Shown: positions 7,514 to 14,531 of the stretch, piece after piece
Layout of the letters: every line of letters begins with the position of its first letter
How positions within the stretch are numbered: the first letter of the stretch is position 1
Origin: Thermoleophilia bacterium
GTDB taxonomy: Bacteria; Actinomycetota; Thermoleophilia; Gaiellales; Gaiellaceae
Reading direction: 5' to 3'
DNA: 16,031 nucleotides
NCBI GenBank assembly: GCA_014534295.1
Contig: JACVRU010000021.1
Coordinates: 1 to 16,031 of the forward strand
Notes under the pieces: model-generated
The model's input: the letters and a program-made list of their open reading frames with translations, nothing else
What the model was told of the DNA's origin: nothing
Databases searched by the model: none
Program-made: the position numbers and the translations under genes

Positions 7514-8613
7514 CGAAGCGCCGTCGCGAGCGCCTCGGCGACTCGCTCCTGGTCCGCCGCCTCGATGCCCGTGAAGAACGGCAGCGCGAGCGCGCGGCGG
7601 GCGAAGTCTTCCGCGGCGGGGCAGAGCCCCTCGCGGAAGCCGAACCGCTCACGCAAGTAGGGCTGGAGGTGGACGCACGGGACATAGTGGCCGGCCTCGA
7701 CGCCCGCGTCCGCCAGCCGCGCGGAGACCTGGTCGCGGTCGAGGCCGTCCGCGAGCCGTACGACGTAGACGAACCACGAGCGGCGGTGGTCGGCGTCGTC
7801 CGCGAGCGGGAGCTCGAGCCAGTCGACCTCGGCGAGGAGCTCGCCGTAGCGCGCAGCCGCGAGGGCGCGCAGATCGAGGATCTCGTCGAGGCGTTCGAGC
7901 TGGGCGATCCCGAGCGCCGCCTGGAGGTCCGTGAAGCGGTAGTTGAAGCCGAGGCGGACGTGATGGAACCAGCGCGACTCGTACGAGCGGCCCTGGTTGC
8001 GGAGCGAGCGCATCAGCTCGTACTCGTCCTCGGAGTGCGTCGTCACGATCCCGCCCTCGCCGGTCGTGATCTGCTTGTTCGGGTAGAAGCCGAACGCCGC
8101 CGGAAGCCCGTGCGACCCGACGGGGGCGCCCTTGTACTCGGCGCCCAGCGCCTCGCAGGAGTCGAGGATCAGCGCCAGCCCATGGCGCCCGCAGACGGCG
8201 CGCAGCTCCTCGAGCTCGCAGGGGTAGCCGAACATGTCGACCGCGACGACGGCTCGCGTCCGGTCGGTGACCGCCGCCTCCACAGCCGCCGGGTCGAGGG
8301 TGAGCGTGCGCGGATCGACGTCGGCGAACACGGGTGCGGCGCCCTCGTAGAGGAAGCAGTTCGCCGTGGCGACGAAGGAGACCGGCGACGTGATCACCTC
8401 GTCCCCCTCGCCGACCCCGGCGCCGTGGCAGAGCAGGTGGAGACCGGCCGTGCCGCTCGACAGTGCGGCGGCATAGGGCGCGCCGACGCGCTCGGCGAAC
8501 AGCTCCTCGAAGCGGTCGATCGCCGGGCCGAGCGAGAGGCGGCCCGAGCGGAGCACCGCCAGGACGAGCTCCTCCTCCCGCTCGCCCAGGTACGGCCGCG
8601 AGAGCGGGATCAC
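7510..8613 (-). CDS. DegT/DnrJ/EryC1-family PLP-dependent sugar aminotransferase
   Basis: Members of this fold-type I family transfer an amino group to nucleotide-activated keto sugars, feeding surface glycans or secondary metabolites. Visible features are the N-terminal IPLSRPYLG, the PLP-phosphate loop SSGTAGLH, D and E of DSCEALGAEYKG, and the Schiff-base lysine K180 in NKQITTGEGG. A C-terminal substrate part includes HHVRLGFNYRFTDLQAALG. Length is 367 aa from GTG 8613, normal for the family. A TTG at 8625 overlapping the ilvE stop is an alternative start. It lies 8 nt after ilvE, so the two are co-transcribed. The neighbour is a polysaccharide-epimerase-like secreted protein, but the sugar substrate cannot be read from sequence. 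Confidence 0.9.
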   Translation of the reverse strand: MIPLSRPYLGEREEELVLAVLRSGRLSLGPAIDRFEELFAERVGAPYAAALSSGTAGLHLLCHGAGVGEGDEVITSPVSFVATANCFLYEGAAPVFADVDPRTLTLDPAAVEAAVTDRTRAVVAVDMFGYPCELEELRAVCGRHGLALILDSCEALGAEYKGAPVGSHGLPAAFGFYPNKQITTGEGGIVTTHSEDEYELMRSLRNQGRSYESRWFHHVRLGFNYRFTDLQAALGIAQLERLDEILDLRALAAARYGELLAEVDWLELPLADDADHRRSWFVYVVRLADGLDRDQVSARLADAGVEAGHYVPCVHLQPYLRERFGFREGLCPAAEDFARRALALPFFTGIEAADQERVAEALATALR

Positions 8614-8621
8614 GTGTGAGA

Positions 8622-9548
8622 TCAAGCCTCGGCGCGCGCGGGGACCGCGTAATCGAGCCAGTGTGTATAGCGCTCCGAGCGCCCACGGCACGCGTCGAGA
8701 TACGCGCCCTGGAGCTCGAGCGTCACCTCGCCGACGCCGATCTCCGTGTCGTCCACGCTCCGCACCGGGGTCACCTCAGCGGCGGTTCCGCACATGAACA
8801 CTTCGTCGGCGAGCAGCAGGTCGGAGCGGATCAGGTTCCGCTCCTCGACCACGTAGCCGAGGTCGCCGGCGATCTGGATCACCGTCTCCCTGGTGATCCC
8901 CGGGAGGATGGACATGGACAGCGGCGGCGTCGCGATCCGCCCGTCCCTGACGGTGAAGATGTTCTCGCCGGAGCCGTCCGCGACGTAGCCCTCCGCCGTC
9001 AGCAGGATCGCCTCGTCGTAGCCGGCGCGGTTGGCCTCGGTGACGGCGAGCATCGAGTTGAGATAGACGCCGGTCGCCTTCGCGACGTGCGGGACGACGT
9101 TCGGCCCGATCCGCTGCCACGTCGACACCTTCGCGCGGATCCCCTGCGTGAGCCCCTCCTCGCCGAGGTAGGTCCCCCACGGCCAGCTCATGATCACGCA
9201 GTCCACCGGATTGTCCTGGACGGCGACTCCGAGCTCCCCGTAGCCGTAGAAGCAGATCGGGCGGAGATAGCACTCCGGGAGGCCGTTCGCCTGGATCAGC
9301 TCGTGACAGGCCGAGCGCAGCTCGTCGACCGAGTGCGGCAGCTCCATCGAGAGCAGGCGCGCCGAGTTCTCGAGCCTGACGAGGTGCTCCTTCAGACGGA
9401 ACACCGCGGGGCCGCGCTCCGTCTCGTAGCAGCGGATCCCCTCGAAGACCCCGGTGCCGTAGTGGAGCCCGTGCACCCCGACGTGCACCTGCGCGTCGGC
9501 CCAGTCGACGAGCTCGCCGTTCATCCAGATCTTCGCGGTCTCCTGCAC
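8622..9548 (-). CDS. ilvE: Branched-chain amino acid aminotransferase
   Basis: This fold-type IV PLP enzyme performs the last step of Leu, Ile and Val synthesis and the first of their breakdown. The 308-aa length is normal. Motifs: FEGIRCYET near the N-terminus, the PLP lysine K157 in VAKATG, EANRAGYDEAILL, ADGSGENIF, and CGTAAEVTPV for phosphate and carboxylate binding. Start GTG 9548 has a strong GGGAGG Shine-Dalgarno site 5 nt upstream and a TACGAT hexamer at 9591-9586, giving a predicted 5' UTR of about 30 nt. It is the first gene of a two-gene operon with the DegT-family aminotransferase. D-amino acid transaminases share the fold, but these motifs fit IlvE. Confidence 0.93.
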   Translation of the reverse strand: MQETAKIWMNGELVDWADAQVHVGVHGLHYGTGVFEGIRCYETERGPAVFRLKEHLVRLENSARLLSMELPHSVDELRSACHELIQANGLPECYLRPICFYGYGELGVAVQDNPVDCVIMSWPWGTYLGEEGLTQGIRAKVSTWQRIGPNVVPHVAKATGVYLNSMLAVTEANRAGYDEAILLTAEGYVADGSGENIFTVRDGRIATPPLSMSILPGITRETVIQIAGDLGYVVEERNLIRSDLLLADEVFMCGTAAEVTPVRSVDDTEIGVGEVTLELQGAYLDACRGRSERYTHWLDYAVPARAEA

Positions 9549-9747
9549 AGCGGCCTCCCTGGCAGCCCTTGCCGTGGACGGTCACATCGTACTTCGCCGC
9601 CCGGCCGGGCACGCGGCGTGGGCGCATCTCGCTCGTCCGGGAGGTCGTCCTCCGGGCGCTCGCGGCCGGTGCCTGCAGCCATTTCGGCTGCGGCCGATCC
9701 ACGGCCAGGGGTCGAAGAATGGCGACCACACTTGGAAGCGGCTGGTC
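9549..9747. other. Upstream region of ilvE
   Basis: This stretch holds the ilvE Shine-Dalgarno site and -10-like TACGAT. On the minus strand it has a 6-bp hairpin GCAGCC-gaaat-GGCTGC (9691-9675) and a 7-bp hairpin around 9656-9636 built from CCGGAGG and CCTCCCGG. Neither is followed by a T-run, so I do not call an attenuator. No tRNA or convincing intact gene is seen. Confidence 0.6.
9586..9591 (-). promoter_or_regulatory. -10-like hexamer for ilvE
   Basis: Minus-strand TACGAT ends 37 nt before the GTG start, leaving room for a short leader with the GGGAGG Shine-Dalgarno site. No good -35 is visible. Confidence 0.4.
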
Positions 9748-9981
9748 ATGCTCCTGCTCGTCGCCGCGACGCCCTTCGAGGCCGCGGGCTCTCGGCGCCC
9801 GGCCGGAGCTGCGCCGGGTTCCGCTTCACGTCGACGGCGTACCACGGGCCGCTCGGCTCTCTGGGCGTGACGCACGGCGCCGGGGTCGACGGCAAGGCGG
9901 GCGACGCGGCCTGGCGCCCGGGAGACTCTTGTCGACTATCGGCCCACGCCCGTTCCGTCCCGCGGCGGCGAGAGCACCTAA
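9748..9981 (+). pseudogene. Probable broken small secreted-protein gene (frameshifted)
   Basis: I do not recognise the family. ATG 9748 has GGAAG 9 nt upstream and opens a hydrophobic start (MLLLVAATPFEAAG). That frame hits TGA at 9868. From about 9828 to 9935 the frame one base back is open with third positions almost all G or C, as in the real genes here, and encodes FRFTSTAYHGPLGSLGVTHG and onward. From about 9936 the first frame resumes as ETLVDYRPTPVPSRGGEST and ends in TAA at 9979-9981, overlapping the convergent ybaK stop. One base missing near 9825 and one extra near 9935 would restore about 77 aa. It may be decayed, a sequencing error, or coincidence. Confidence 0.35.
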
Positions 9982-10469
9982 CCGTCCTCGGCCGCGTCCG
10001 CAGGCCTCGCCCGCGACAGGCGGACGAGCTCGGCGGGCGCGACGCCGACGACGTGGCGGGGCGAGCCGGCGCCCGCCCAGACCGTCGCGCGGCCGAGGAG
10101 GGCGCGGTCGACGAGCACGTCGATCCCGGGCGGCAGCGCGAACGGGGAGACCGCGCCGGGCCCGAAGCCCGTCGCGCGCTCGACCTCCTCGGCGCCGGCG
10201 ATCGCGGCCCGCTTCGCCTCGGCCGTGGCGGCCACCTTGGCCGCATCGGCGAGGCGGTCGCCGGGGACGAGCACGACCACGGGCCGGCCGTCGCAGAGGA
10301 AGACGAGTGACTTCACGATGTCACGCTCCTCGCAGCCGACGGCCCGGGCCGCGTCCCGCGCCGTCCGGGTTCCCTCGGGGAACTCCTCGAGCCTGGCCTC
10401 CGCCCCCGCGGCGCGGAGGAAGGAGGCGACGCGCTCGACGGGGTCAGGCCAGGCTGATGAACCGGGCAT
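9978..10469 (-). CDS. YbaK/EbsC-family aminoacyl-tRNA deacylase
   Basis: Proteins of this family hydrolyse misacylated tRNAs in trans, typically Cys-, Ala- or Ser-tRNA-Pro. The 163-aa product is a stand-alone domain of normal size. It has the conserved lysine K53 in IVKSLVF, VVVLVPGD, TGFGPGAVSPFAL and the C-terminal AGAGSPRHVVGVAPAEL. ATG 10469 overlaps the serA 3' end by 26 nt and has a GAGG about 9-10 nt upstream, so it is co-expressed with serA. The specific misacylated tRNA cannot be assigned from sequence. Confidence 0.88.
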   Translation of the reverse strand: MPGSSAWPDPVERVASFLRAAGAEARLEEFPEGTRTARDAARAVGCEERDIVKSLVFLCDGRPVVVLVPGDRLADAAKVAATAEAKRAAIAGAEEVERATGFGPGAVSPFALPPGIDVLVDRALLGRATVWAGAGSPRHVVGVAPAELVRLSRARPADAAEDG

Positions 10470-12012
10470 CGTCGAAGCCCTCGCCGCGCACTCGCTCGAC
10501 CAGGCCGGACGGTGCGGGCGAGTCGATGGAGAGCGCCATCAGCGCCTTGCCGCCCTGACGCGTTCGAGAGACGGCCATGTTGGCGATGTTGACGCCCGCG
10601 GAGCCGAACGTGGTGCCGACGCGGCCGATCACGCCCGGAACGTCGTCGTAGCGGAAGAAGACCATCAGCGGCGCGAGCTCGATCTCGATCTGGAAGCCGA
10701 GCGCCGAGACGAGCCAGTGGCGGTCCTCCCCGCCGATGGTTGTGCCGGCAACCCGGATCTCGTCGCCGTTCGAGACGACTGCGACCCGGACGAGGTTCGT
10801 GAAGTCTCGCGCGGTCGCCCGGCGCTCCTCGCCCACCTCGATCCCGCGGTCGGCCGCAACGAGCGGCGCGTTCACGTAGTTGACGTCGTGCTCGACGCGC
10901 CCCTGGAAGATCCCGTTCAGCGCGGCGACCGTCAGCAGGCGCGTGTCGAACTCGGCGAGGTGGCCGAAGTACGTCAGCTGGATCCGGTCGGCGCGACCCT
11001 CGGCGAGCTCCATCGCCAGCCGGCCGAGCTTCGCGGCGAGCGGCACGAAGGGCCCGAGCATCTCGAGGTCCTCCGGCCGGATCGAGGGGATGTTGACGGC
11101 GTTGGTGACCAGGCCGCCCTCGAGCGCGGCCGCGACCTGCTCGGCGACGATCACGCCGGCGCGGTCCTGCGCCTCCGCCGTCGAGGCGGCGAGGTGCGGC
11201 GTGACGACCACGTTCTCGAGCCCGAGCAGCGGCCCCGCGTAGGGCTCCGCGGAGAAGACGTCGAGCGCGGCCCCCGCGACCTTGCCACTGCGGAGCGCCG
11301 CGGCGAGCGCCTCCTCGTCGACGAGCTCGCCGCGGGCAGCGTTGACGAGCCTGACGCCGTCCTTCATGCGGGCAATCGCCTCGCCCCCGACCGAGCCGCG
11401 CGTCTCCTCGGTGAGCGGCAGATGGAGCGTGACGAAGTCCGCGGCCGCGTAGACCTCCTCCGGCGACTCGGCCCGCTCCACGCCGAGCTCGCGGAAGCGC
11501 TCCCTCGAGACGAACGGATCGTGGGCGAGGACCCGCATCTGGAGCCCCACCGCGCGCCGGGCGACCTGCTGGCCGATGCGGCCGAAGCCGAGCACGCCGA
11601 GCCACTTGTCCGCGAGCTCCACCCCGCCCCATCGGGAGCGCTCCCAGCGCCCCTGGACGAGCGCCGAGTGCGCCTGGGGGATGTTCCGGGCCAGGGCGAC
11701 GAGCAGGCCGACCGCATGCTCGGCCGCCGAGACGACGTTCGACTCGGGCGCGTTGGCGACGACGATCCCGCGTCGGGTCGCGGCGGCGACGTCAACGTTG
11801 TCGACGCCCACCCCGGCCCGGCCGATGACGCGGAGCCGGTCGGCCCGGCCGATCAGCTCGGCCGTGAGCTTGGTCGCGGAGCGGATGACGATCCCCTCGT
11901 AGTCGCCGATCAGGTCGGCGAGCTCGCCGTTCGACATCACGTCGACGTCGAACTTGGAACGCAGCAGCTCGACCCCGGCCTCGGCGATCGGTTCCCGGAC
12001 GAGGACCTTCAT
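10444..12012 (-). CDS. serA: D-3-phosphoglycerate dehydrogenase, long form with ACT domain
   Basis: This enzyme catalyses the first committed step of serine synthesis, oxidising 3-phosphoglycerate with NAD. The 522-aa product is the long actinobacterial type. It has a split substrate domain, a Rossmann NAD domain with GFGRIG near residue 145, and the catalytic Arg, Glu and His at R227 (NAARGE), E256 (SAEP) and H273 (TPHLAAST). An allosteric substrate-binding domain covers about 310-440, and a C-terminal ACT domain begins near 450 (VPGVIGRVG). ACT domains in this family usually mediate serine feedback. Start ATG 12012 lies 10 nt after the aminotransferase stop, has no clear Shine-Dalgarno site, and is bridged by a five-codon minicistron. 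Confidence 0.96.
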   Translation of the reverse strand: MKVLVREPIAEAGVELLRSKFDVDVMSNGELADLIGDYEGIVIRSATKLTAELIGRADRLRVIGRAGVGVDNVDVAAATRRGIVVANAPESNVVSAAEHAVGLLVALARNIPQAHSALVQGRWERSRWGGVELADKWLGVLGFGRIGQQVARRAVGLQMRVLAHDPFVSRERFRELGVERAESPEEVYAAADFVTLHLPLTEETRGSVGGEAIARMKDGVRLVNAARGELVDEEALAAALRSGKVAGAALDVFSAEPYAGPLLGLENVVVTPHLAASTAEAQDRAGVIVAEQVAAALEGGLVTNAVNIPSIRPEDLEMLGPFVPLAAKLGRLAMELAEGRADRIQLTYFGHLAEFDTRLLTVAALNGIFQGRVEHDVNYVNAPLVAADRGIEVGEERRATARDFTNLVRVAVVSNGDEIRVAGTTIGGEDRHWLVSALGFQIEIELAPLMVFFRYDDVPGVIGRVGTTFGSAGVNIANMAVSRTRQGGKALMALSIDSPAPSGLVERVRGEGFDDARFISLA

Positions 12013-12022
12013 TTCGGGGTGG

Positions 12023-13162
12023 TCATGCCACGGTGAGCGGACGCTCGAAGGCGTCCAGCGCGGCCGTCACGGCGACACCGCGTTCGACGTCCGCGCCGGC
12101 CTCGGCCAGTGCGAGCTCGACCGCGGCGAGGGCGGTCGTGATGTCGAAGACGTCGAACCAGCCGATGTGGCCGATCCGGAAGACCCTGCCCTTGAGCGGG
12201 CCCTGACCTGGAGCGAGCGTGATCCCGAAGCGGTCGCGCAGCGTCAGCACGAGCTCGCCCGCGTCGACCCCCTCCGGGGCCCGGACGGCGGTGACGACGC
12301 TCGCGGAGTCGTCGTCCGGAGAGAAGAGCTCGAGCCCCATCGCGCGCGCCCCCGCGCGGCAGGCGCGGCCGAGGCGCAGGTGCCGCTCGAAGGCGCCCTC
12401 GAGCCCCTCCTCGAGCAACAGGCCCAGCGCCGCGTCGAGCGCCACGACGAGCGACGTGGCGGGCGTGAAGACGGCGTCGAGTTGCGCCTGGGCCTCCCGC
12501 GTCCGCTCCCAGTCGAAGTAGAAGCGGGGAGCCGACCCCCGCCCGGCCCACGCGCGCTCGGAGAGCGCGACCATGGCGACGCCGGGGGGCGCCATCAGCG
12601 CCTTCTGCGACCCGGACACGACGATGTCGAGCTCCCAGCCGTCCGTCTCCAGCGGCACCGCGCCAAGACTCGAGACGGCGTCCACCGCCACGAGCGCGCC
12701 GGCCTCGCGCGCGGTCGCGGCGAGCGCCTGGACGTCGGCGACCACGCCGGTCGAGGTCTCCGAGTGCGTCAGCAGGACGAGCCGGTGGCCGTCGAGTCGG
12801 CTTGCGAGGTCCGCTGCGGAAGGCGCCTCGCCCCAGGGATAGGAGAGCTCGTCCACCTCGGCGCCGTAGGCCCGCGCAATCTCGGCCCAGCGCTCCCCGA
12901 AGTAGCCGGCCGAGACGGCGAGCACCCGATCGCCCGGCGAGACGAGGTTGGCGACCGCCGATTCGAGCAGCCCGGTGCCGGAGGACGTGAACAGGAGCAC
13001 CTCCCGCTCGGTGCGGAACACGCTCCGGAGCCGCTCGAGGCAGCTCGCATAGACGAGCCGGAAGTCGGGCCCGCGGTGGTGGAGGACGGGCTCGGCGAGC
13101 GCCGCGAGCACGGGCGGCGGGACGGGCGTGGGACCGGGCGTGAACAGGTAGCGCTTCTCCAC
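12023..13162 (-). CDS. Class V PLP-dependent aminotransferase (serine/alanine-glyoxylate type)
   Basis: This fold-type I aminotransferase resembles alanine- or serine-glyoxylate aminotransferases. It has RYLFTPGPTPVPP at the N-terminus, HHRGPDF, TSSGTGLLE, the PLP aspartate in VAVDAVSSLG, and the Schiff-base lysine K187 in SGSQKALMAPPG. Length is 379 aa from GTG 13162, which leaves the usual MxKRYLxTPGP start. A TTG at 13180 would add six residues. Placement as first gene before serA suggests it makes phosphoserine from phosphohydroxypyruvate in place of SerC, or interconverts serine and glyoxylate. No serC or serB is in the window. TACGCT ends 9 nt before the GTG, consistent with a leaderless start. 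Confidence 0.88.
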   Translation of the reverse strand: MEKRYLFTPGPTPVPPPVLAALAEPVLHHRGPDFRLVYASCLERLRSVFRTEREVLLFTSSGTGLLESAVANLVSPGDRVLAVSAGYFGERWAEIARAYGAEVDELSYPWGEAPSAADLASRLDGHRLVLLTHSETSTGVVADVQALAATAREAGALVAVDAVSSLGAVPLETDGWELDIVVSGSQKALMAPPGVAMVALSERAWAGRGSAPRFYFDWERTREAQAQLDAVFTPATSLVVALDAALGLLLEEGLEGAFERHLRLGRACRAGARAMGLELFSPDDDSASVVTAVRAPEGVDAGELVLTLRDRFGITLAPGQGPLKGRVFRIGHIGWFDVFDITTALAAVELALAEAGADVERGVAVTAALDAFERPLTVA

Positions 13163-13171
13163 TCCCCCGTC

Positions 13172-13187
13172 AGCGTACAACTAGGGT
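13172..13187. promoter_or_regulatory. Back-to-back divergent -10-like hexamers
   Basis: Minus-strand TACGCT (13177-13172) lies 9 nt before the class V aminotransferase GTG. Plus-strand TAGGGT (13182-13187) lies 8 nt before the membrane-protein ATG. The two are only 4 bp apart, in a 33-bp gap between the start codons. Each promoter's -35 region would fall in the other gene's sequence or start region. Confidence 0.45.
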
Positions 13188-13195
13188 CCGCGCGC

Positions 13196-13810
13196 ATGGA
13201 CGCGCTCCTCGCGTTCGCCGCGGCGGTGCTGAGCTTTCGCCTCACGGGCCTCCTGCTGGGCCGCTGGCGCGCGCGCCGCGCCCCCGAGCTGCTGGCCTGG
13301 TCGGCCGCGCTCGGCGCCTTCGCCTTCGCCTCGGCCGCACTCGCCTGGAGCGCCGCGGCGGGCTGGAGCTCCCCGGCCTTCCGCGTCTACTACCTCTTCG
13401 GGGCCCTGCTCACCGCGCCGCTGCTCGGGGTCGGCTCGCTGCTGCTCTCCGGACGAAGGTGGGCCGGGCCCGTCGGGCTGGTGTACGCGGGGCTGGCGGT
13501 CGGGCTCGCCGCGGCCGCCCCGCTGAAGGGGACGTTCTCGGGGACGGAGATTCCGGACACGGCCGCGCACCTCGCGTTCGTGCCGGTGCGGGTCGTGGCC
13601 GTGGCCGGCAACGCGTTCGGGACGCTCGCCGTGATCGGGGTCGCCCTCGCGACGCTTCGCCGGCGGCCGCTGGGGAACGCCCTGATCGTTGCCGGAGTCG
13701 CCGTGGCCGCGGCCGGCAGCGCGCTGTTCGGGGTCGGAGCGGCCCAGACGGCCGTCTCACTCGCCGCCGCCGCCGCGCTCCTCTACGCGGGCTTCGTCGT
13801 CCGGCGCTAG
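13196..13810 (+). CDS. Multi-pass integral membrane protein of unknown function
   Basis: I do not recognise the family. The 204-aa product is almost entirely hydrophobic, with about seven predicted membrane helices (roughly 3-22, 31-52, 60-82, 88-107, 125-153, 160-178 and 183-201). They are separated by short Arg-rich loops such as GRWRARRAPE and LRRRPLGN. One longer polar loop (KGTFSGTEIPDT, about 109-120) precedes helix five. No catalytic motif stands out. The ATG follows a TAGGGT hexamer by 8 nt. It diverges from the serine operon, and its last 54 nt overlap a small minus-strand gene. Confidence 0.72.
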   Translation: MDALLAFAAAVLSFRLTGLLLGRWRARRAPELLAWSAALGAFAFASAALAWSAAAGWSSPAFRVYYLFGALLTAPLLGVGSLLLSGRRWAGPVGLVYAGLAVGLAAAAPLKGTFSGTEIPDTAAHLAFVPVRVVAVAGNAFGTLAVIGVALATLRRRPLGNALIVAGVAVAAAGSALFGVGAAQTAVSLAAAAALLYAGFVVRR

Positions 13811-13915
13811 GCGCCGCTGACGGCGCCAGACGACGGCGCCTACGGCGGCGAGAACGAGCGCGGGCATGAGCTCGAAGACGAGCCCCACCGTGCCACCGTG
13901 CCCGAGCACAGACAC
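13757..13915 (-). CDS. Small single-pass membrane protein
   Basis: A 52-aa frame with one membrane helix (about residues 11-30, GLVFELMPALVLAAVGAVVW) followed by an Arg-rich stop-transfer segment (RRQRR) and an acidic cytoplasmic tail. No family is recognised. A GTG at 13915 has TACGAT ending 6 nt upstream. GTG at 13909 and an ATG at 13945 are alternatives. It overlaps the convergent membrane-protein gene by 54 nt and diverges from the Rpf-like gene. The helix, positive-inside arrangement and promoter support a real gene, but the length is small. Confidence 0.5.
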   Translation of the reverse strand: MSVLGHGGTVGLVFELMPALVLAAVGAVVWRRQRRLAPDDEARVEERGGGGE

Positions 13916-13931
13916 CCCGCGATCGTACGCC

Positions 13932-13953
13932 TTTACGCATTGCAAACAGTAAA
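13932..13953. promoter_or_regulatory. TTTAC-N12-GTAAA dyad between divergent genes
   Basis: An inverted repeat TTTAC (13932-13936) and GTAAA (13949-13953) sits in a locally AT-rich gap between the small membrane gene (minus) and the Rpf-like gene (plus). It overlaps the upstream side of both likely promoters (minus TACGAT at 13927-13922; plus TACAAC at 13959-13964), a position suited to an operator. The regulator is unknown. Confidence 0.4.
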
Positions 13954-13970
13954 CCCGCTACAACCCCCCG

Positions 13971-14531
13971 ATGCGTATCACTCTTCTCTGCGGCGTCGCG
14001 GCCGTGCTCGCCTGCGCGGTCGCGCTGCTGAACCCGTCCGAGGAGGTCGCGGCAAGCGGGCGACAGCTCGCGGCCGGGAGCACCTACCTCACCTCCAAGA
14101 TCGACCGCTGGCGCCAGCGCACGTGGTACTGGCAGCGCGTGATGGGCAAGCGGCTCTACCCGACCGCCTATCTCGACCGGACGTCTCGCAGCCTGGCCTA
14201 CCGGCAGTGGGTGCTCGAGCTCTGGAAGGGTCGCGCGCTGAAGACGAAGCGCCGTGCTCTGGATCCGCCCCACCTGAAGCGGTGGCTCTGCGTCTTCCGC
14301 TACGAGCGGCACCCGGATCAAGGCTGGCGGACGCACACCGGCAACGGCTACTACGGGGGCCTGCAGATGGACCTCGCGTTCCAGCGCGACTACGCCCGCT
14401 GGCTGCTCGCCCGCAAGGGCCCCGCGCACCGGTGGACGCCGATCGAGCAAATCTGGGCTGCGGAGCGCGGACGGCGTGTGCAAGGCTGGCATGCGTGGCC
14501 GAACTCCGCGCGCCGTTGCGGTCTGATCTGA
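13971..14531 (+). CDS. Secreted Rpf-like/transglycosylase lysozyme-fold protein
   Basis: The 186-aa product has an N-terminal signal or anchor helix (about residues 3-20), a basic linker, and a C-terminal domain of about 80 residues resembling resuscitation-promoting factors. TGNGYYGGLQ and the following W, G and EQI-A positions match that fold. The candidate catalytic glutamate is E112 (FRYERH), aligned with the Rpf glutamate that cleaves peptidoglycan glycan strands. Cysteines near 107 and 183 flank the domain and could form its disulfide. ATG 13971 follows TACAAC by 6 nt. No LysM or other wall-binding domain is present. The 3' end overlaps the DUF4396 gene by 37 nt. Confidence 0.75.
   Translation: MRITLLCGVAAVLACAVALLNPSEEVAASGRQLAAGSTYLTSKIDRWRQRTWYWQRVMGKRLYPTAYLDRTSRSLAYRQWVLELWKGRALKTKRRALDPPHLKRWLCVFRYERHPDQGWRTHTGNGYYGGLQMDLAFQRDYARWLLARKGPAHRWTPIEQIWAAERGRRVQGWHAWPNSARRCGLI

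Noticed and set aside
7649..8686. Other-frame long open frames over the aminotransferases and serA
   Set aside because: They are Arg/Ala/Pro-rich shadows typical of high-GC DNA and conflict with genes that have full catalytic motifs.
9581..9586. ATG-TGA start-stop pair before ilvE on the minus strand
   Set aside because: It has no Shine-Dalgarno site and overlaps the likely -10 region, so it is probably not transcribed.
9582..9749. Minus-strand Trp/Phe-rich leader peptide ahead of ilvE (starts near 9749, contains WSPFFDPWPWIG)
   Set aside because: It is not rich in branched-chain residues, runs for about 55 codons, and no terminator with a T-run follows. The predicted ilvE promoter lies downstream of most of it.
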